The notes under the pieces: generated by a model
Database searches by the model: none
Told to the model about the DNA's origin: nothing
The model's input: the letters and a program-made list of their open reading frames with translations, nothing else
Made by a program: the position numbers and the translations under genes
Source of the DNA: Owenia fusiformis
Lineage: Eukaryota; Annelida; Polychaeta; Sabellida; Oweniidae
Length of the DNA: 62,000 nucleotides
Direction: 5' to 3'
NCBI GenBank assembly: GCA_903813345.2
Contig: CAIIXF020000010.1
Coordinates: forward strand, 23,107,740-23,169,739
Shown: positions 10,306-21,868 of the stretch, piece by piece
How positions within the stretch are numbered: position 1 is the stretch's first letter
Layout: each line of letters starts with the position of its first letter

Positions 10306-12651
10306 CATACCTGCCAACCTAAGACCAAAATTTTGCGGTAGATTTTTTTAAAATTGCTGTATTTTTGCGGTAGATTTTTTCAAAATACGGTAGTTTTTGC
10401 GGTATTTTTCAACAAAATTGCGGTAGTTTTTGCGGTAGATTTTAGAAAAAAACGGTAGTTTTTGCGGTAGATTTTTTAAAAAACGGTAGTTTTTGCGGTA
10501 GATTTAAAAAAATATGGTAGTTTTTGCGGTAGATTTTAAAAAATACTGTAGTTTCAGAGGTTTGCGGTAGGAATTTGAAAAAGCGGTAGTTTTGCGGAAG
10601 ATTTAGAATAAATGCGGTAGTTTTACGGTAGATTTAAAAAAATGCGGTAATTTTTACGGTAATTTTTTTGAAAAACCGGTAGTTTTGCGAAAGATTCTGA
10701 AAAATGGGGTAGTTTTACGGTAGATTTTGAAAAAATGCGGTAGTTTTTTAAAAAAAAACGGCAGTTTTGCGGAAGATTTTGAAAAAATGCGGTAGTTTTA
10801 CGGTAGATTTCGAAAATTGCGGTCGTTTTTACTGTAATTTTTGGAAAAAACTGTACTTTTGCGGAAGATTTTGAAAAAATGCGGTAGTTTTACGGTAGAT
10901 TTTGAAACTTGCAGTAGTTTTTACGGTAATTTTTTGAAAAACTGGTACTCTTGCCAAAGATTTGCCAAAATGCGGTATTTTTCGGTAGATTTTGAAAAAT
11001 GCGGTAGTTAAACCTTTATACAATGCGGTTTTCTATATTAATACAATGTTTACGTGGTCATATTGTTTTTGTTATTGTGAATATATATTTTACTGCAAGA
11101 GTGCTTTTGATAATTACAGTTTGTAAAGCAGAACTACCACCTGAGAATTATACGAAACTATTATTTTCAAGAAAAAATAGATATACTATTTTCAAGAATA
11201 AATAGAGACTAAACACTTTTTATTCTTCATTTACCATGCCTACAATAGACTGACAGCAACTTTGAATTTTAATGTTTCAGCAAAATGTACATGTATATGA
11301 ATACAACTCTTTTACAATAAATCTAGATTGATTCAAAATACGAACACAATATTCATATCTCCACTTTTATTCACCTTCTAACCAGTTTTTTAGATATCAG
11401 GATGTTTGGAAATACCAATGAAACATTTACTGAAATACAAAATATGGATTTTACACGTTTTTACTCATCATCTTAGATGATCTATCACTTTAACGAATTG
11501 AAATGACATACATAATGTTCATATAACATTGGAATCATATGGTATTAAATATTGATTTGTTCACTCGCAAGTCTCTAATGATATCAATGTGTTTGTCTGG
11601 CACAAATAGAAAATAAGTACAGATCAATTGTCTTTCAAAAATAATCTGTTATGAGCATTTGCTGAAACCTTTCCTCTGAGACATCGTTCAGATTCGGATA
11701 TCACAATACTTTTATAATAAACCCTAACTCAATGCTTTATTTTTTAATTATGTATTTGTTACTGATATAATGTGTTCTGATGAAAAATACAACATTTTAT
11801 CGTACTGTAAACAAATTGATTTAACAAATCAAACTACGCATATTTCATACGCTAAAACAATATTTTGAGTCGGTACGCACACACGGGATGCCTGATTGCG
11901 TGGCCGATTTGCTTCCCCGGGAAATATTTTTTCAAGTACGTTATTTGATGGAATCGTTTTTATCAACTTTAAATGTTGACAATCGTAAAAATACAGACAC
12001 GGTAGGAAGCATCAATAAATTCGCAAATAAATTAATGCATTTTAACAAATTTTTATTTTTTTCAAATTTATTTGGTACGCCTGTGCGTATTTTGCGTAAT
12101 AGGCGCTACGCTCATATCTGTGTACAAAAGGGTTTGGTTAACTACAAAAATCATGGCAGAACGAATTCTTTCTAGCTAGTGGTAGTTGGTGTTTGGACGC
12201 AAGCTTACACGCAAGCTTACTTAGATAAATGCGCAATAACCTGATAACCACAGACCTGCCGATACCTATTTATATTCGGGTTGGTGAAGAAATATTACAG
12301 GGACAGTACAGGAAGACTTCCATTTTTCAGCATTTCCCAACAATAACGGGAAATTTTACGGTAGTTTGAACAAAAATACTGTTGATTTTAGCAGAAATAC
12401 GGTAGATTTTCGAAAATTTACGGTAGATTTTCAAAAGTTTACGGTAGATTTTACTGCCGTTCTCATGGAATAAACGAGTTTTTAAAAAAAAAAAAATTAC
12501 GGTAGATTTCGAAAAAAATACGGTAGATTTTTTTACGGGCGTTTTTACGGGAAAAAGATGGTATTTTTTTACGGTAGTTTGTCATTTTTTTACGGAAAAA
12601 CGAAAAATTTACGGTAGATTCCCGTAAAAATATGGTAGGTTGGCAGGTATG
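10306..12651. mobile_element. 2.3-kb TIR element with CGGTAGATTTT arrays at both ends
   Basis: Ends are CATACCTGCCAACCT (10306) and AGGTTGGCAGGTATG (12637-12651), a perfect 15-bp inverted repeat, flanked by GTGTA on both sides (10301-10305 and 12652-12656), a candidate 5-bp target duplication. Arrays of the word GCGGTAGATTTT and relatives fill about 10330-11010 and 12355-12640 in the same (direct) orientation. The 1.3-kb middle has an unrecognised 95-codon ORF at 11888-12175 with no transposase motif I can identify. Probably non-autonomous; superfamily unassigned. Confidence 0.7.
10330..11010. repeat. Degenerate tandem array, CGGTAGTTTTGCGGTAGATTTT type
   Basis: More than 25 irregular copies of GCGGTAGATTTT or GCGGTAGTTTT alternating with A-rich spacers, unit about 30-40 bp. 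Short minus-strand ORFs here are artefacts of the array. It belongs to the left end of the 10306-12651 element; the right-end array (about 12355-12640) uses TACGGTAGATTTT. Confidence 0.85.
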
Positions 12652-12815
12652 GTGTATCAGCTTTTTTTCTACAGTTCAGATTTTCCTGAGACAAGTGACA
12701 CACCTCTTGAGTTCAGATAACCTTGTTATTGACAATACTCGAAGCTTAAATACTATACTCTAGAAACTCATTTTACTACAATATGATCTAAGATCAAAGT
12801 TGTAAACAAGCCTCG

Positions 12816-13345
12816 ACAGACAAGATTTTAGGACGGAAAATCCAAAATGGCCACCTTAACATTTATCAGACAAGATTTTAGGATGGAAAATCCAAAATGG
12901 CCGCCTTAACATTTACCCAGAATGCCGAAAAACTAATCAGTTCTAAACTTTCATAGGTAGAAACATCCCTGAAAATTTCAAATGAATCCCTCAAACAGTT
13001 TGGCTGGAAACCTGTAGACAAGCCTTGACAGACATGATTTTAGGACGAAAAATCCAAAATGGCCGCCTTAACATTTACCCAGAATGCCGAAAAATTAATC
13101 ACTTCTAAACTTTCATAGGTGGAAACATCCCTGAGAATTTCAAATGAATCCCTCAAACGGTTTGGCTGGAAACCTGTAGAGAAGCCTTAACAGACAAGAT
13201 TTTAGGACGGAAAATCTAAAATGGCCGCCTTAACATTTACCCAGAATGCCGAAAAACTAATCAGTTCTAAAGGTTCATAGGTAGAAACATCCCTGAGAAT
13301 TTCAAATGAATCCCTCAAACGGTTTGGCTGGAAAGCTGTGGACAA
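12816..13345. repeat. Satellite array, unit about 163 bp
   Basis: Unit landmarks: GACAAGATTTTAGGACGGAA, AAATGGCCGCCTTAACATTT, CTAATCAGTTCTAAACTTTC, AGAAACATCCCTGA, TTTGGCTGGAAACCTGTAGA. Copies begin near 12825 (short), 12867, 13030 and 13190, with spacing about 42, 163 and 160. The minus-strand ORF at 13202-13417 is an artefact of the repeat. Sequence after 13345 to about 13785 shows nothing further. Confidence 0.8.
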
Positions 13346-13795
13346 GATTATCCGGGACACCCGCCCGACAAACTGATTACAATATAGCACCTTAGGGTGC
13401 GATAAAAATTCAAACATAAATAGGCTTTAGCTCATAATCCAATGGAGGGGAGTGTATTTTAAGCCCAATCTATTTACTGTATTTGTTTATGTGAACACTG
13501 TTATAATTTTTAATCAAATTCAGAATATTTTTTGGAACCCAGGTTTCTTGTGCAGATAATGTGTTCAATGGAGCAAACAGTGGAATTTTTATATTGCAGC
13601 TATGACTTTGAAATTTAGAGAAATCACAAGTGCTTAAGATGAAACTTTAAGTACACCAACAGGATTCCACCAAGTTATTTCAAAATTAGAGGTTTACATT
13701 GTTCAGGTCATCCTGTACAAGTTCATATGTTCATGAGATTCATATGTTCATGAGATTCATCTGTTCATAGTTGCTGAAAATGACATGATTATCAA

Positions 13796-14762
13796 GGTAG
13801 ACTGTAAATCTAGTAAAACTAGTAAATCTAGTAAATCTAGTAAAATCTTGTAAAAACTTGATTATTCAATGTCTAAGATATAGGTGCAAATGTTGAAAAA
13901 GCACTGAAAATGCCTTTGTATGAATGAAATGAATATGTAGAAAAAATTCTACCTTTTATTTCATTATATTTAGTTACAAAACAACTATATGTTAGTACTG
14001 GATAACAAAATGGTTATCAAATGGTACACCCATTTTATCATCACACACAACCCACCCAAGAAGCATGCTCTATTAACAAATTAAGCCATACATTTAAGGA
14101 CTTGGGGGGACAATGCGTACCATCTAAATGACACAGGCTTGTTTTTCCCTCACAAAATGTTATAATGCTTAGCCTATCAAATAATTTAGTTATTGCTTAT
14201 TTTTTGGCGATGCTGTTCAATTGACAATATTTGTAGAAGTTCCAATGTGAGAGGAATGGATAAATGGCAATTTCAAAATTGATTTTTGCCAACCCCAAAA
14301 AAATAATAAAAAAACAATCAAATGCTGTGGTAAGGGGAATCTAGGGAGACAACTTACTGATTGATCTATTTGCTTTACCTATACATAAAGTATAGTATGG
14401 CATTTCTACAATGCTTTCCATTTACGTTTTGCTGATGATATGTTCCTTGTATTCCTTGTAATTAATAGTTTAAAGCCATATCATATCAGCCCCTTAAACA
14501 TTCTTTTTTATTATAATATTTCACAATTTTGTTAAAAAAATTGTATATTGATTATTTGATGAAAGGAATGACTCTGAATTTTAATGCAGAGAAGGTATTT
14601 TTCTAATGTCGTAAAAGGAATCATAATCACCAATACTCTTACATAGAGACTGACATTGATATCAAATGAATGGTCCCTAAAAAGTTTACAAGATTTTACA
14701 AGATTTTACTAGATTTACTAGATTTACTAGATTTACGAGATTTACTAGATTTACAGTCTACC
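13796..14762. mobile_element. MULE-like non-autonomous element with 9-bp TSD
   Basis: Inverted ends GGTAGACTGTAAATCTAGTA and TACTAGATTTACAGTCTACC reading inward from 13796 and 14762. Each side is flanked by GATTATCAA (13787-13795 and 14763-14771), a perfect 9-bp duplication as expected of Mutator-like transposases. The terminal repeats (about 60 bp) are themselves built from tandem CTAGTAAAT nonamers, with a TCTTGTAAA variant at the inner edge of both arms. The 850-bp core has no ORF resembling a transposase. Superfamily assignment rests only on TSD length and long TIRs. Confidence 0.8.
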
Positions 14763-14771
14763 GATTATCAA

Positions 14772-15308
14772 TCATATTAAATGGTGAGATTCATCCTATT
14801 GTGACACCTAACATAAATGAGTCTAGTGACAAGATATAAATAATAACAATGGCTCACCCATTTGGGCTAATAAGGGACCCAAAAAAAAATATTTGCTATA
14901 ATAAAGCAAATTAATAAACATATGATGTGTCTACTCTAAGGCATGTGAATCCAGAGCTCTCTCTGGGATGTTTTCCTCAAATTGGAACAAAATTCCCATT
15001 TCCATAATTCTGACCAAAGTTGGCCAATATAGAATATACCACTTCCCATTTTTTCTCATTTTCAAGTTCGTACAATTAGATTTTCAGGAGGTACATGCCC
15101 ATTCTCAAATGTTCAAGTAGATGGGGAGATCACTGGACATAATCTTGTTTGGATTCTACTATCCTGGCAAAAAGTGTATTAAACAAGTTTGGACATCTAC
15201 TGAAGCATCCCATACAATTTAGTACTGAGAGTGATCTGATCTACATACATGTAGGTGGTAAATCATCATTCACCAATTTATTAGGCATTTCCTCACTGAT
15301 AGTAATTT
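14772..15308. other. 3' flank of the acetyltransferase gene
   Basis: This region should contain the 3' UTR of the minus-strand acetyltransferase. Sequence is AT-rich with no coding signal. The plus-strand ORF at 15149-15412 overlaps the acetyltransferase 3' end and is a shadow. Confidence 0.5.
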
Positions 15309-15977
15309 CTACTCCATCTTCATCTGGTATCTTTGATATTTCATTGTTGCCAGACCATGTACATGATATCCAAACCATATATTTAACTTGTGCTGGAATC
15401 CAAACTTTGTAAAAATGCCCAGAGGAGAAACATTGGGTTCAATGGTGAATTCCAATTTAGTGCAGTTTGGTAAAGAATTAGCATGCTCTATTATTGTGTA
15501 TAGAAGTTTTTCTCCAACTCCTTGTCTTCGATATTCCTTATCCACACACAACTGACGCAGCTCAAAAACCCCTTCATCATCACTATCCACATTGCTACTT
15601 AATCCAACAAAGCCAATAATCTGTTTATGGTAAGTGGCTATCAGAAAATGTCCTCCCTGTTTCATATAGTCCAGATTTATCCTTGCAAGGTCATTATCAA
15701 CAGAGCACAAAAACACATGTAGTCTGTAACATGAGTATATGACTAGACCTAAATAGGCAAGACCCAAAGCATATCCAACCAACATTGTCTTAGATATAGC
15801 AGTTCCTAGAGTTAATAATATCATGCATACAAGTTGCGTTTTCCAGCTTTTCAATGCATTGATATACATTGTTTTCCTATGTTCAGTTCTTATTTTCTCA
15901 TAAATTCGCCATACTGATGTCTGGTCAGTGAATCTGTACTTTCTCAACACCACATCTTTCAGCTGGACCTTTACCAT
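15309..15977 (-). CDS. NAT8/camello-like N-acetyltransferase (GNAT)
   Basis: Transfers an acetyl group from acetyl-CoA to an amino group; NAT8 relatives are ER/Golgi membrane enzymes acetylating cysteine S-conjugates or protein lysines. The ATG at 15977 is preferred because a splice-acceptor-like TTTTCAG lies just upstream on the minus strand; this gives 222 aa, close to the roughly 227 aa of the family, whereas the longer ORF adds an intron-like extension. Residues about 48-85 are strongly hydrophobic (VCMILLTLGTAISKTMLVGY onward), the N-terminal membrane hairpin typical of NAT8. The catalytic core follows: HFLIATYHKQIIGFVGL (strands 2-4), ELRQLCVDKEYRRQGVGEKL with the acetyl-CoA signature RRQGVG at about 150-155, then the C-terminal strands GIFTKFGFQ. 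The frame is intact. The natural substrate cannot be read from sequence. Confidence 0.9.
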   Translation of the reverse strand: MVKVQLKDVVLRKYRFTDQTSVWRIYEKIRTEHRKTMYINALKSWKTQLVCMILLTLGTAISKTMLVGYALGLAYLGLVIYSCYRLHVFLCSVDNDLARINLDYMKQGGHFLIATYHKQIIGFVGLSSNVDSDDEGVFELRQLCVDKEYRRQGVGEKLLYTIIEHANSLPNCTKLEFTIEPNVSPLGIFTKFGFQHKLNIWFGYHVHGLATMKYQRYQMKME

Positions 15978-17214
15978 TTTCTGAAAAGAAATCAAATTGA
16001 GAAAATTTATGTCATATGTGATATGTCCATATGTTTTTTCCATATGCATAAGGCCCATAATTACTTATAAGAATATAATGACATAGAACTCCATTGACAA
16101 AACACATTCTTCATGGTTGGTGAATGCCTGAAGAAGGTAATGAAAATCATAATGATTACCAGGCTAACCACCTTAACATCAAGGGCAATTGCCATGATTG
16201 CACTATTTGCACTAAAATTCCAGGCCTCATTTTCCCAAAATTATGTCAGAATGTCAATTCTACATTATTTTACTTACTCGCCTTATTACTGAAAATAGTA
16301 GCCTACACATGATCTGAAGAAGCTTATTGCCCGATCAAAGATAAAACTTGAGCTCAGACATGAATTTGGCAAATTAAACTTCAGTCCTTAATCTGCCAAA
16401 TTAAATCGCTGCCAATATTTGAAATTGAGCAAATCTGCCAAATTAAAGGAATTCTAGACGATAAAAATAACAAAATATTGCTTCTGGGACAAGATCAAAC
16501 GACTTTTACATATTCTTTACCCTACCTATTTTGTAATTTAACAATCAACAAGTATACATTCAGCAGATATCGAAAAAATTTGTAAAACATAAAACCGGAA
16601 TTGTTTTCTCTGAGGTCCGTGTGGAATATTTTAATTATTTCAAATTTTGCTTTGGATTTGATTTTGAGCTCTCTATCAGGTGCAAAATTAGTTAGCCTAA
16701 AACGATGTTAATATCACACTTAACAAAAACCTTTAAGCTCAACTTGAATTTTGCTCTTGCAGTCAATCAAAAGTGGAACTTCTTTCTTCAATATCGAGGT
16801 GAGTGATTTTTTCAGACTCTGCCTTTTTTCGACATTTGTTTTTCTACTGTATCGGCATTTTATAAAAAGTACATTTTTTAAATATCAACATAATGCGTGA
16901 TTTGCGTGAAAGAAGTAAAAACGAAAGAAGTTATGCAAGGTTCAAAGTGTCAAATATCAGTGTGCAACTGTTACCGTTATAAAGCATTGTTTCGGTTGAT
17001 CGATCACACATTACATTGAAATTGCCGATATCTTTAGGACTTCAACCTTCAAATCATCTGATCAATTTCCCCAAAGAATCAAAATACTATTCGGTGTGAG
17101 GTTATTTTAAGAAAAAATGTCAAAAATAATAAAGAACCTCAAAATAACCTTACATTTATGGGAGTATATTTTAATAAGAATAAGATAAGACTGAATTATG
17201 ACCGTGTCAGATTT
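15978..17214. other. 5' flank of the acetyltransferase gene
   Basis: Presumably intron and 5' UTR/promoter of the minus-strand acetyltransferase, but no non-coding exon can be fixed. Short direct repeats of GGCAAATTAAA and TCTGCCAAATTAAA occur at about 16365-16447. No other gene signal. Confidence 0.4.
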
Positions 17215-17575
17215 TTTCATGAAAAAATTTTGGTACCTGCCCATGTTATTTTCTGGTACAAAATAAAGTATGAAGGCATGTGTCAATTTCCTTGCTTTTT
17301 TCAGGAAAGTATCATTACATTGTCTTCTTTTAGAATATAGTAGGAGTTCAATGGGAACTCCAGGAAATTCTGATATTTCACACTTTCTATTTTTCCAAAT
17401 TTTCTTTCAAAGTTTCCAGACAACACAGGAGCTACCGTTGACCCATTTCCAGGTTTACTAAAAGTAGACAGTGTAATGATACATTCCTGAAAAAAGCAAG
17501 GAAATACACACATGTCTTCATACTTAATTTTGTACCAGAAAATAACATGTGCAGGTAGAGCAATTTTTTACCAAA
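17215..17575. mobile_element. Palindromic MITE, arms about 120 bp
   Basis: The left arm about 17225-17337 (GGTACCTGCCCATGTTATTT, TTTCCTTGCTTTTTTCAGGA, TATCATTACA) is repeated inverted at about 17459-17570 (TCCTGAAAAAAGCAAGGAAA, AAATAACATGTGCAGGTA). The roughly 115-bp centre is unique. Short ORFs on both strands (17270-17461, 17301-17513) are products of the symmetry. Confidence 0.8.
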
Positions 17576-17599
17576 ATGTTACTTTCCAGCTGAACCTTA

Positions 17600-19108
17600 G
17601 ATCTAGAATCAAAACGCAAATTCTAGTGAGCAGTTCATATGGTTAAAATAACGAAATAATGAAATGTTACCATGTGTCTACTTATCAGTTTGTTCTATGT
17701 CATCCATCCTGCTAGGTTACATTGTGGAACGCAGCCAAACATGACGATGAAGGCAACAATATATCGTTATTAATCTTAGCAGAATATTTTGAAATTTAGA
17801 TCGTCCATTTTGCAAGCTCGTGTGACTGGTCACGTGACACGTGTCTGATCACGTGACTAGTTACTGTATGGATCATGCGACTTATTGACGTGTCACCCAA
17901 CCATGTCTTCAAGGAAAACAGTAGTAAATATTTTGGAAAATGTTATGCGAGCATTTGCTACTGATTATAGAAGAGGACACGCCGAGATAGCAATGTCAAA
18001 GATTGTAGGGAGGGCTGCTAAAGTCACTGGGTATTTCAAATCAGATTTCTTCAACGAAACTGCTGAATTGTAATTTTAGTCTGCTTATTGATCTATTGAT
18101 TCATAAAGACCTGAAATGATGCATTCAAATAAGACCACCTAAATGAAAACACTACACATAAAGTGGTGAAAAACAACGAACTAAAGTTGAAAGATCGCAA
18201 CGTTCGCTACTTTTTTCAATTCCGGAAATCTCCAGGGGGCTGCAAGTGGGAAATTTTTTAGATTAACATTTTATAACCTCAGAATACTGCCTTCAGTGTC
18301 GTGAATCGTGAAACGTGTCGTGTTTGGCTGAGTTCCACAATGTAACCTAGCAGGATGGAGGACATAGAACAAACTAATAAGTAGACACATGGTAACATTT
18401 CATTATTTTAACCATATGAACCAGGCCTGTCAACTTGGGAACACCTAACATGAGTGACTTGGAAATGTTGAACACCTCCCCTCAAAATGTGGACACCTTG
18501 GTCCAAATCTAAACACCCTGATCCAAATTTTGAACACCTTGGTTTAAATTTTATTACATCTTGCCAAATTTTGAACACCTCAAATTTTTCGCGCTCGTTA
18601 CGCTCGCGTTTCAAATGTCCATCAACAGGGGGGGGAGGGGGGGTAGGTACAAAACATTTCGAACGGAATGCGTGACATATATGTAATTCGCGTGAAAAGT
18701 CCGAACGAAATGCGTACGTTTTTTTTCGGCGTTCGTATTTTTGCTGTGTAGACGAACTTTTTTAGAAATTTTTCTACAGAAACATTTTTGCTTGACAATT
18801 ACAGGCCTGTCAACTTGGGAACACCTAACATGAGTGACTTGGAAATGTTGAACACCTCCCCTCAAAATGTGGACACGTTGGTCCAAATCTGAACACCTTG
18901 ATCCAAATTTTGAACACCTTGGTTTAAACTTTATTACATCTTGCCAAATTTTGAACACCTCAAATTTTTCGCGTGACATTTTCTGTCACGCAAAAATAAC
19001 TGGCGTGACTTCAAATTCTTCAGGAAATGCGTGACAAATACGCAATTTGCGGGACAGTTGACAGGCCTGATGAACTGCTCACCAGAATTTGCGTTTTGAT
19101 TCTAGATC
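17600..19108. mobile_element. Palindromic TIR element, later split by another insertion
   Basis: Ends GATCTAGAATCAAAACGCAA and TTGCGTTTTGATTCTAGATC, flanked by TA on both sides. The arms run about 150 bp inward (AACAAACTGATAAG-like, TAACCTAGCAGGATGG and its complement), left about 17600-17745, right about 18322-18421 plus 19070-19108. The right arm is interrupted at 18422-19069 by a second element. Removing the insert leaves about 855 bp. The core holds a 62-codon ORF (17885-18073) I cannot identify and a cluster of CACGTG-type palindromes at about 17828-17865. Confidence 0.75.
18422..19069. mobile_element. 648-bp TIR element with 6-bp TSD, nested
   Basis: Ends CAGGCCTGTCAAC and GTTGACAGGCCTG (13 bp, perfect) flanked by ATGAAC (18416-18421 and 19070-19075). 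The empty site CATATGAACTGCTCAC is preserved as its complement in the other palindrome arm (about 17627-17642), proving the insertion and the duplication length. The body consists of two direct copies (from 18422 and 18802) of a unit made of words like TTTGAACACCTTGG and GGTCCAAATC. The CAGG...GTCAA end recalls hAT elements, but hAT makes 8-bp duplications, so the superfamily is open. Confidence 0.85.
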
Positions 19109-19383
19109 TAATATAACATGGGCGATAATAGATTAAATTCTACTTTTCTACGGTGCATATTTTATTCTATGGCATTTTATGTCCTAAATCAATAATATAA
19201 TGTACTATACCACAGATTCCAACTAAATGAGTGATAAATATGATCCATGCCTCAAACTGTGCAGCAAAAATAGACACTTACTCACAATGGTAGATTTTTC
19301 TTCACGAAAGTTGAGACTAGTTAGAAGTTGGGGACCTGTCATTACTATAATCCTACATCTAAACCCCCGGTGTAAAAGGGTAC

Positions 19384-20571
19384 ATCATGTACTGTCAACC
19401 CCCAAAGATTTTCTCGCGGGACAGATTTTTTAGACCCAGTTCCAAAAATTCGCGGGATTTTGCGGGACATCCACCTAAATTCGCGGGATTTCGCGGGATA
19501 TTTAAGGGATTTGCGTGATTGCGCTAAAAGGTCAAATTTTGATCAAATTCGCGGGATTTCGCGGGGCCATTCGAGGGACAAACACGCTACTTGCGGGACA
19601 ATTAACAGGGTAACCACCAAAGACTTCAGAGAGGGATAATTTTTCTTGACAAAGTGCCCTAAATTCGCGGGATTTTGCGGGACATCCACCTTTTGCGGGA
19701 TGTCGCAGGACATTCAAGGGATTTTTAATGTAAAAGTACTCTTGAATCAAACTTTCAGATACTGATTTATCAAATATAATGCACTTAACTTAAGTAAACG
19801 TCAACACAATTCCACACAATACGCATAGAACTATATTAAACTATCAAAAACCACGCTTTAGGTGTGAGTACCGTAATCCGACACGAAATTCAAAAATTCT
19901 TGTGAATACTTTGCACTTATGGCGTTCGTGACCAACTATGAAACATTTACCCCCATAGTGTTATATATCAAAATGTACCTATTCGTATAGGGGTTCGATT
20001 ATTCTACATCAAATTATGTGGAGTCAGGTTTCTTTTCGAGATATCAGTGTACATTTATATTTTGGAACTCGCGTTTGCTAACATTTGTTCAGTTCTGAGA
20101 TGAAGGCCGTGACACGCGTAGTAAAAAGGCCAACGTTGGAACTAATCGTGACATACATCCCTTTTTCCGTAATTAAAATGAAATTTGCACTCTTCCTCTT
20201 TATTTTGATACCAAACGGCATGCTAGAAGCCAACTATGATGTTATTTGGATCAAAATCATAGTTTTATAAGTGTACTATACGCTCCTTCCAAAAGCAGTC
20301 TTCGATGATCTGATGCACTGGGAGTTCGGCAGCACTTTTCAAATTAGGTAAATTTGACTCCTCAAAAGTGCAAAAACCTTAGCTTCTTATATCACAATAT
20401 AATCACAATTATTTAGCCTCGGGGATTGTTACAATTTTGAAAATTCGCGGAGGTCAAGGCCGTCATTTGCGGGAATTCGCGGGACATTGCGGGACACGCG
20501 AATAAGCCAAATTTTGGTCAAATTCGCGGGATAATCCCGCCATTCGCGGGACACTTGACAGCTCTGTACAT
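19384..20571. repeat. TTCGCGGGAT-word repeat blocks (probable element family)
   Basis: Three blocks of the words AAATTCGCGGGATTT, GCGGGACATCC and relatives at about 19409-19615, 19655-19735 and 20435-20565. The outer edges read ACTGTCAACCCCC at 19393 and GGGACACTTGACAGCTCTGT near 20548, plus an internal edge GGGACAATTAACAGGGTA near 19595. The edges resemble the CTGYCAAC ends of the elements at 10306 and 18422. Boundaries and TSDs cannot be fixed. The intervening 19740-20430 contains nothing recognisable. Confidence 0.55.
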
Positions 20572-21290
20572 GTAGGTGGTCCTATCAAATTTTGGTCCCA
20601 CTCTCTATTGATCTATATGGTGACCTAATTACAATTATTTTCCTTATTATTCATACACAGTCAGGGCCAGTAAGGACCATAAGGAAAGGGGACCATAATC
20701 CCTAGGGGACCATAATTTCTTTTACGCCGGGTCTTAACCCAAAACACTTTTTGTCAGTATCATCATTGCAATCTTGCTGCTAGATCAGATACTTCTCAAT
20801 ATACATTGAGAAATATAATCTGTGTAGCAAAACAGTCACTTGGATAAGCTGCTATCCACCTGACCCTCATCTCATCCCCAAGACTCACGATGACCCTTTA
20901 GACTCTTCTCTTTTGATTGCTATAAACCAGTTAGTTTGTTGTTGATATCAGCATGGAGGTATCATATCAGTGTGATATCATGGATGTGTACCTCCATGTT
21001 GACAGTTTTCATTGAATCATTGATCCTTGCACTTTCTTAATATTGACAACAAGTACAACAAGTTGACAGGTCTGTATTTCTTGTCGGTAATTTCCGGAAT
21101 GTACTTAATGACCTTTCTTTTTCCTGTTTCGTTTCTGCTTTGTTTACTCTTTTCAACATTTTGGCTATAGTTTTGAGATGTGCAGTTGAATGATGAATCA
21201 CTTCAAACGCTGTATCAATTGATTTATGATCATGATAGTGTAAATTTGCTTTAATTTGAGCTAAAACTGTTAAAATGCCAAAATGAGGAA
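20572..21290. other. Upstream flank of UBAP2L
   Basis: No gene. Palindrome-like pair GGAGGTATCATATCAGTGTG / CACTGATATGATACCTCC region at about 20955-20996 (short inverted repeat around ATATCAGTGTGATAT). AT-rich otherwise. Confidence 0.35.
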
Positions 21291-21378
21291 ATTACGTGAC
21301 GTCATCTTCGCTGCAAATGGCGGCGCGAATAACTAAAAGTCACGTGACCATAATTCTGCTTTTGTGAGCGCAAACCAG
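21291..21378 (+). promoter_or_regulatory. UBAP2L: Candidate promoter and non-coding first exon of UBAP2L
   Basis: A local GC-rich island contains a full CRE-like TGACGTCA (21297-21304), a YY1-like AAATGGCGGC (21315-21324) and an E-box palindrome GTCACGTGAC (21339-21348), followed by a good splice donor CCAG|GTACGT at 21378/21379. An acceptor TTTCAG ends at 23188, so a non-coding exon spliced to 23189 just ahead of the ATG at 23231 is plausible. This is inference from motif clustering; no TATA box is evident. Confidence 0.5.
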
Positions 21379-21868
21379 GTACGTAGTCCCGCTTTATTAT
21401 CAAATTAATAGAAATTTACGTCATGGATTATTAGAATGTCTCATAAAATGTAAACATAACATTGTTAAGATTTACCTGGGTCAGTTTCGAGTCGAAATAT
21501 CCAGTATACTATATTATATGAGCGGAAAAAGAAAAGAAAAATTCCAGCATGGCGTCACATGTTCTGAATTCACTGTTTTTGTTCATTGAAAAAATTACTT
21601 CCTCACGTCTGAGATTTCAAAACCGCGTTAAACATGTTTAAAAAGCGATTGTTTGTTTCACTAGCATTCCTCTTTTCTCGTTTGACACTTAGGATCGACG
21701 TATTAGTCACATATAGGTCGAAAGTAGCCAGGAGTGATTCTTCAAAATGAGCCAAATTCTTGACAGATTTTTCATTTCATCATTCATGATCATGATTCAC
21801 TTGTGATTTTCTCACAACACTTTTACTTATTCTTTGAACATAATTGTCTCGTATAGTAGCTTACAAGT

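Noticed and set aside
10330-11010. CRISPR-like spacing of short repeats
   Set aside because: Repeats are degenerate, spacers are A-rich and not unique, and the genome is an animal's.
10829-11023. Minus-strand ORF with repeated FxxYRKI
   Set aside because: Generated by the CGGTAGATTTT array; no other coding evidence.
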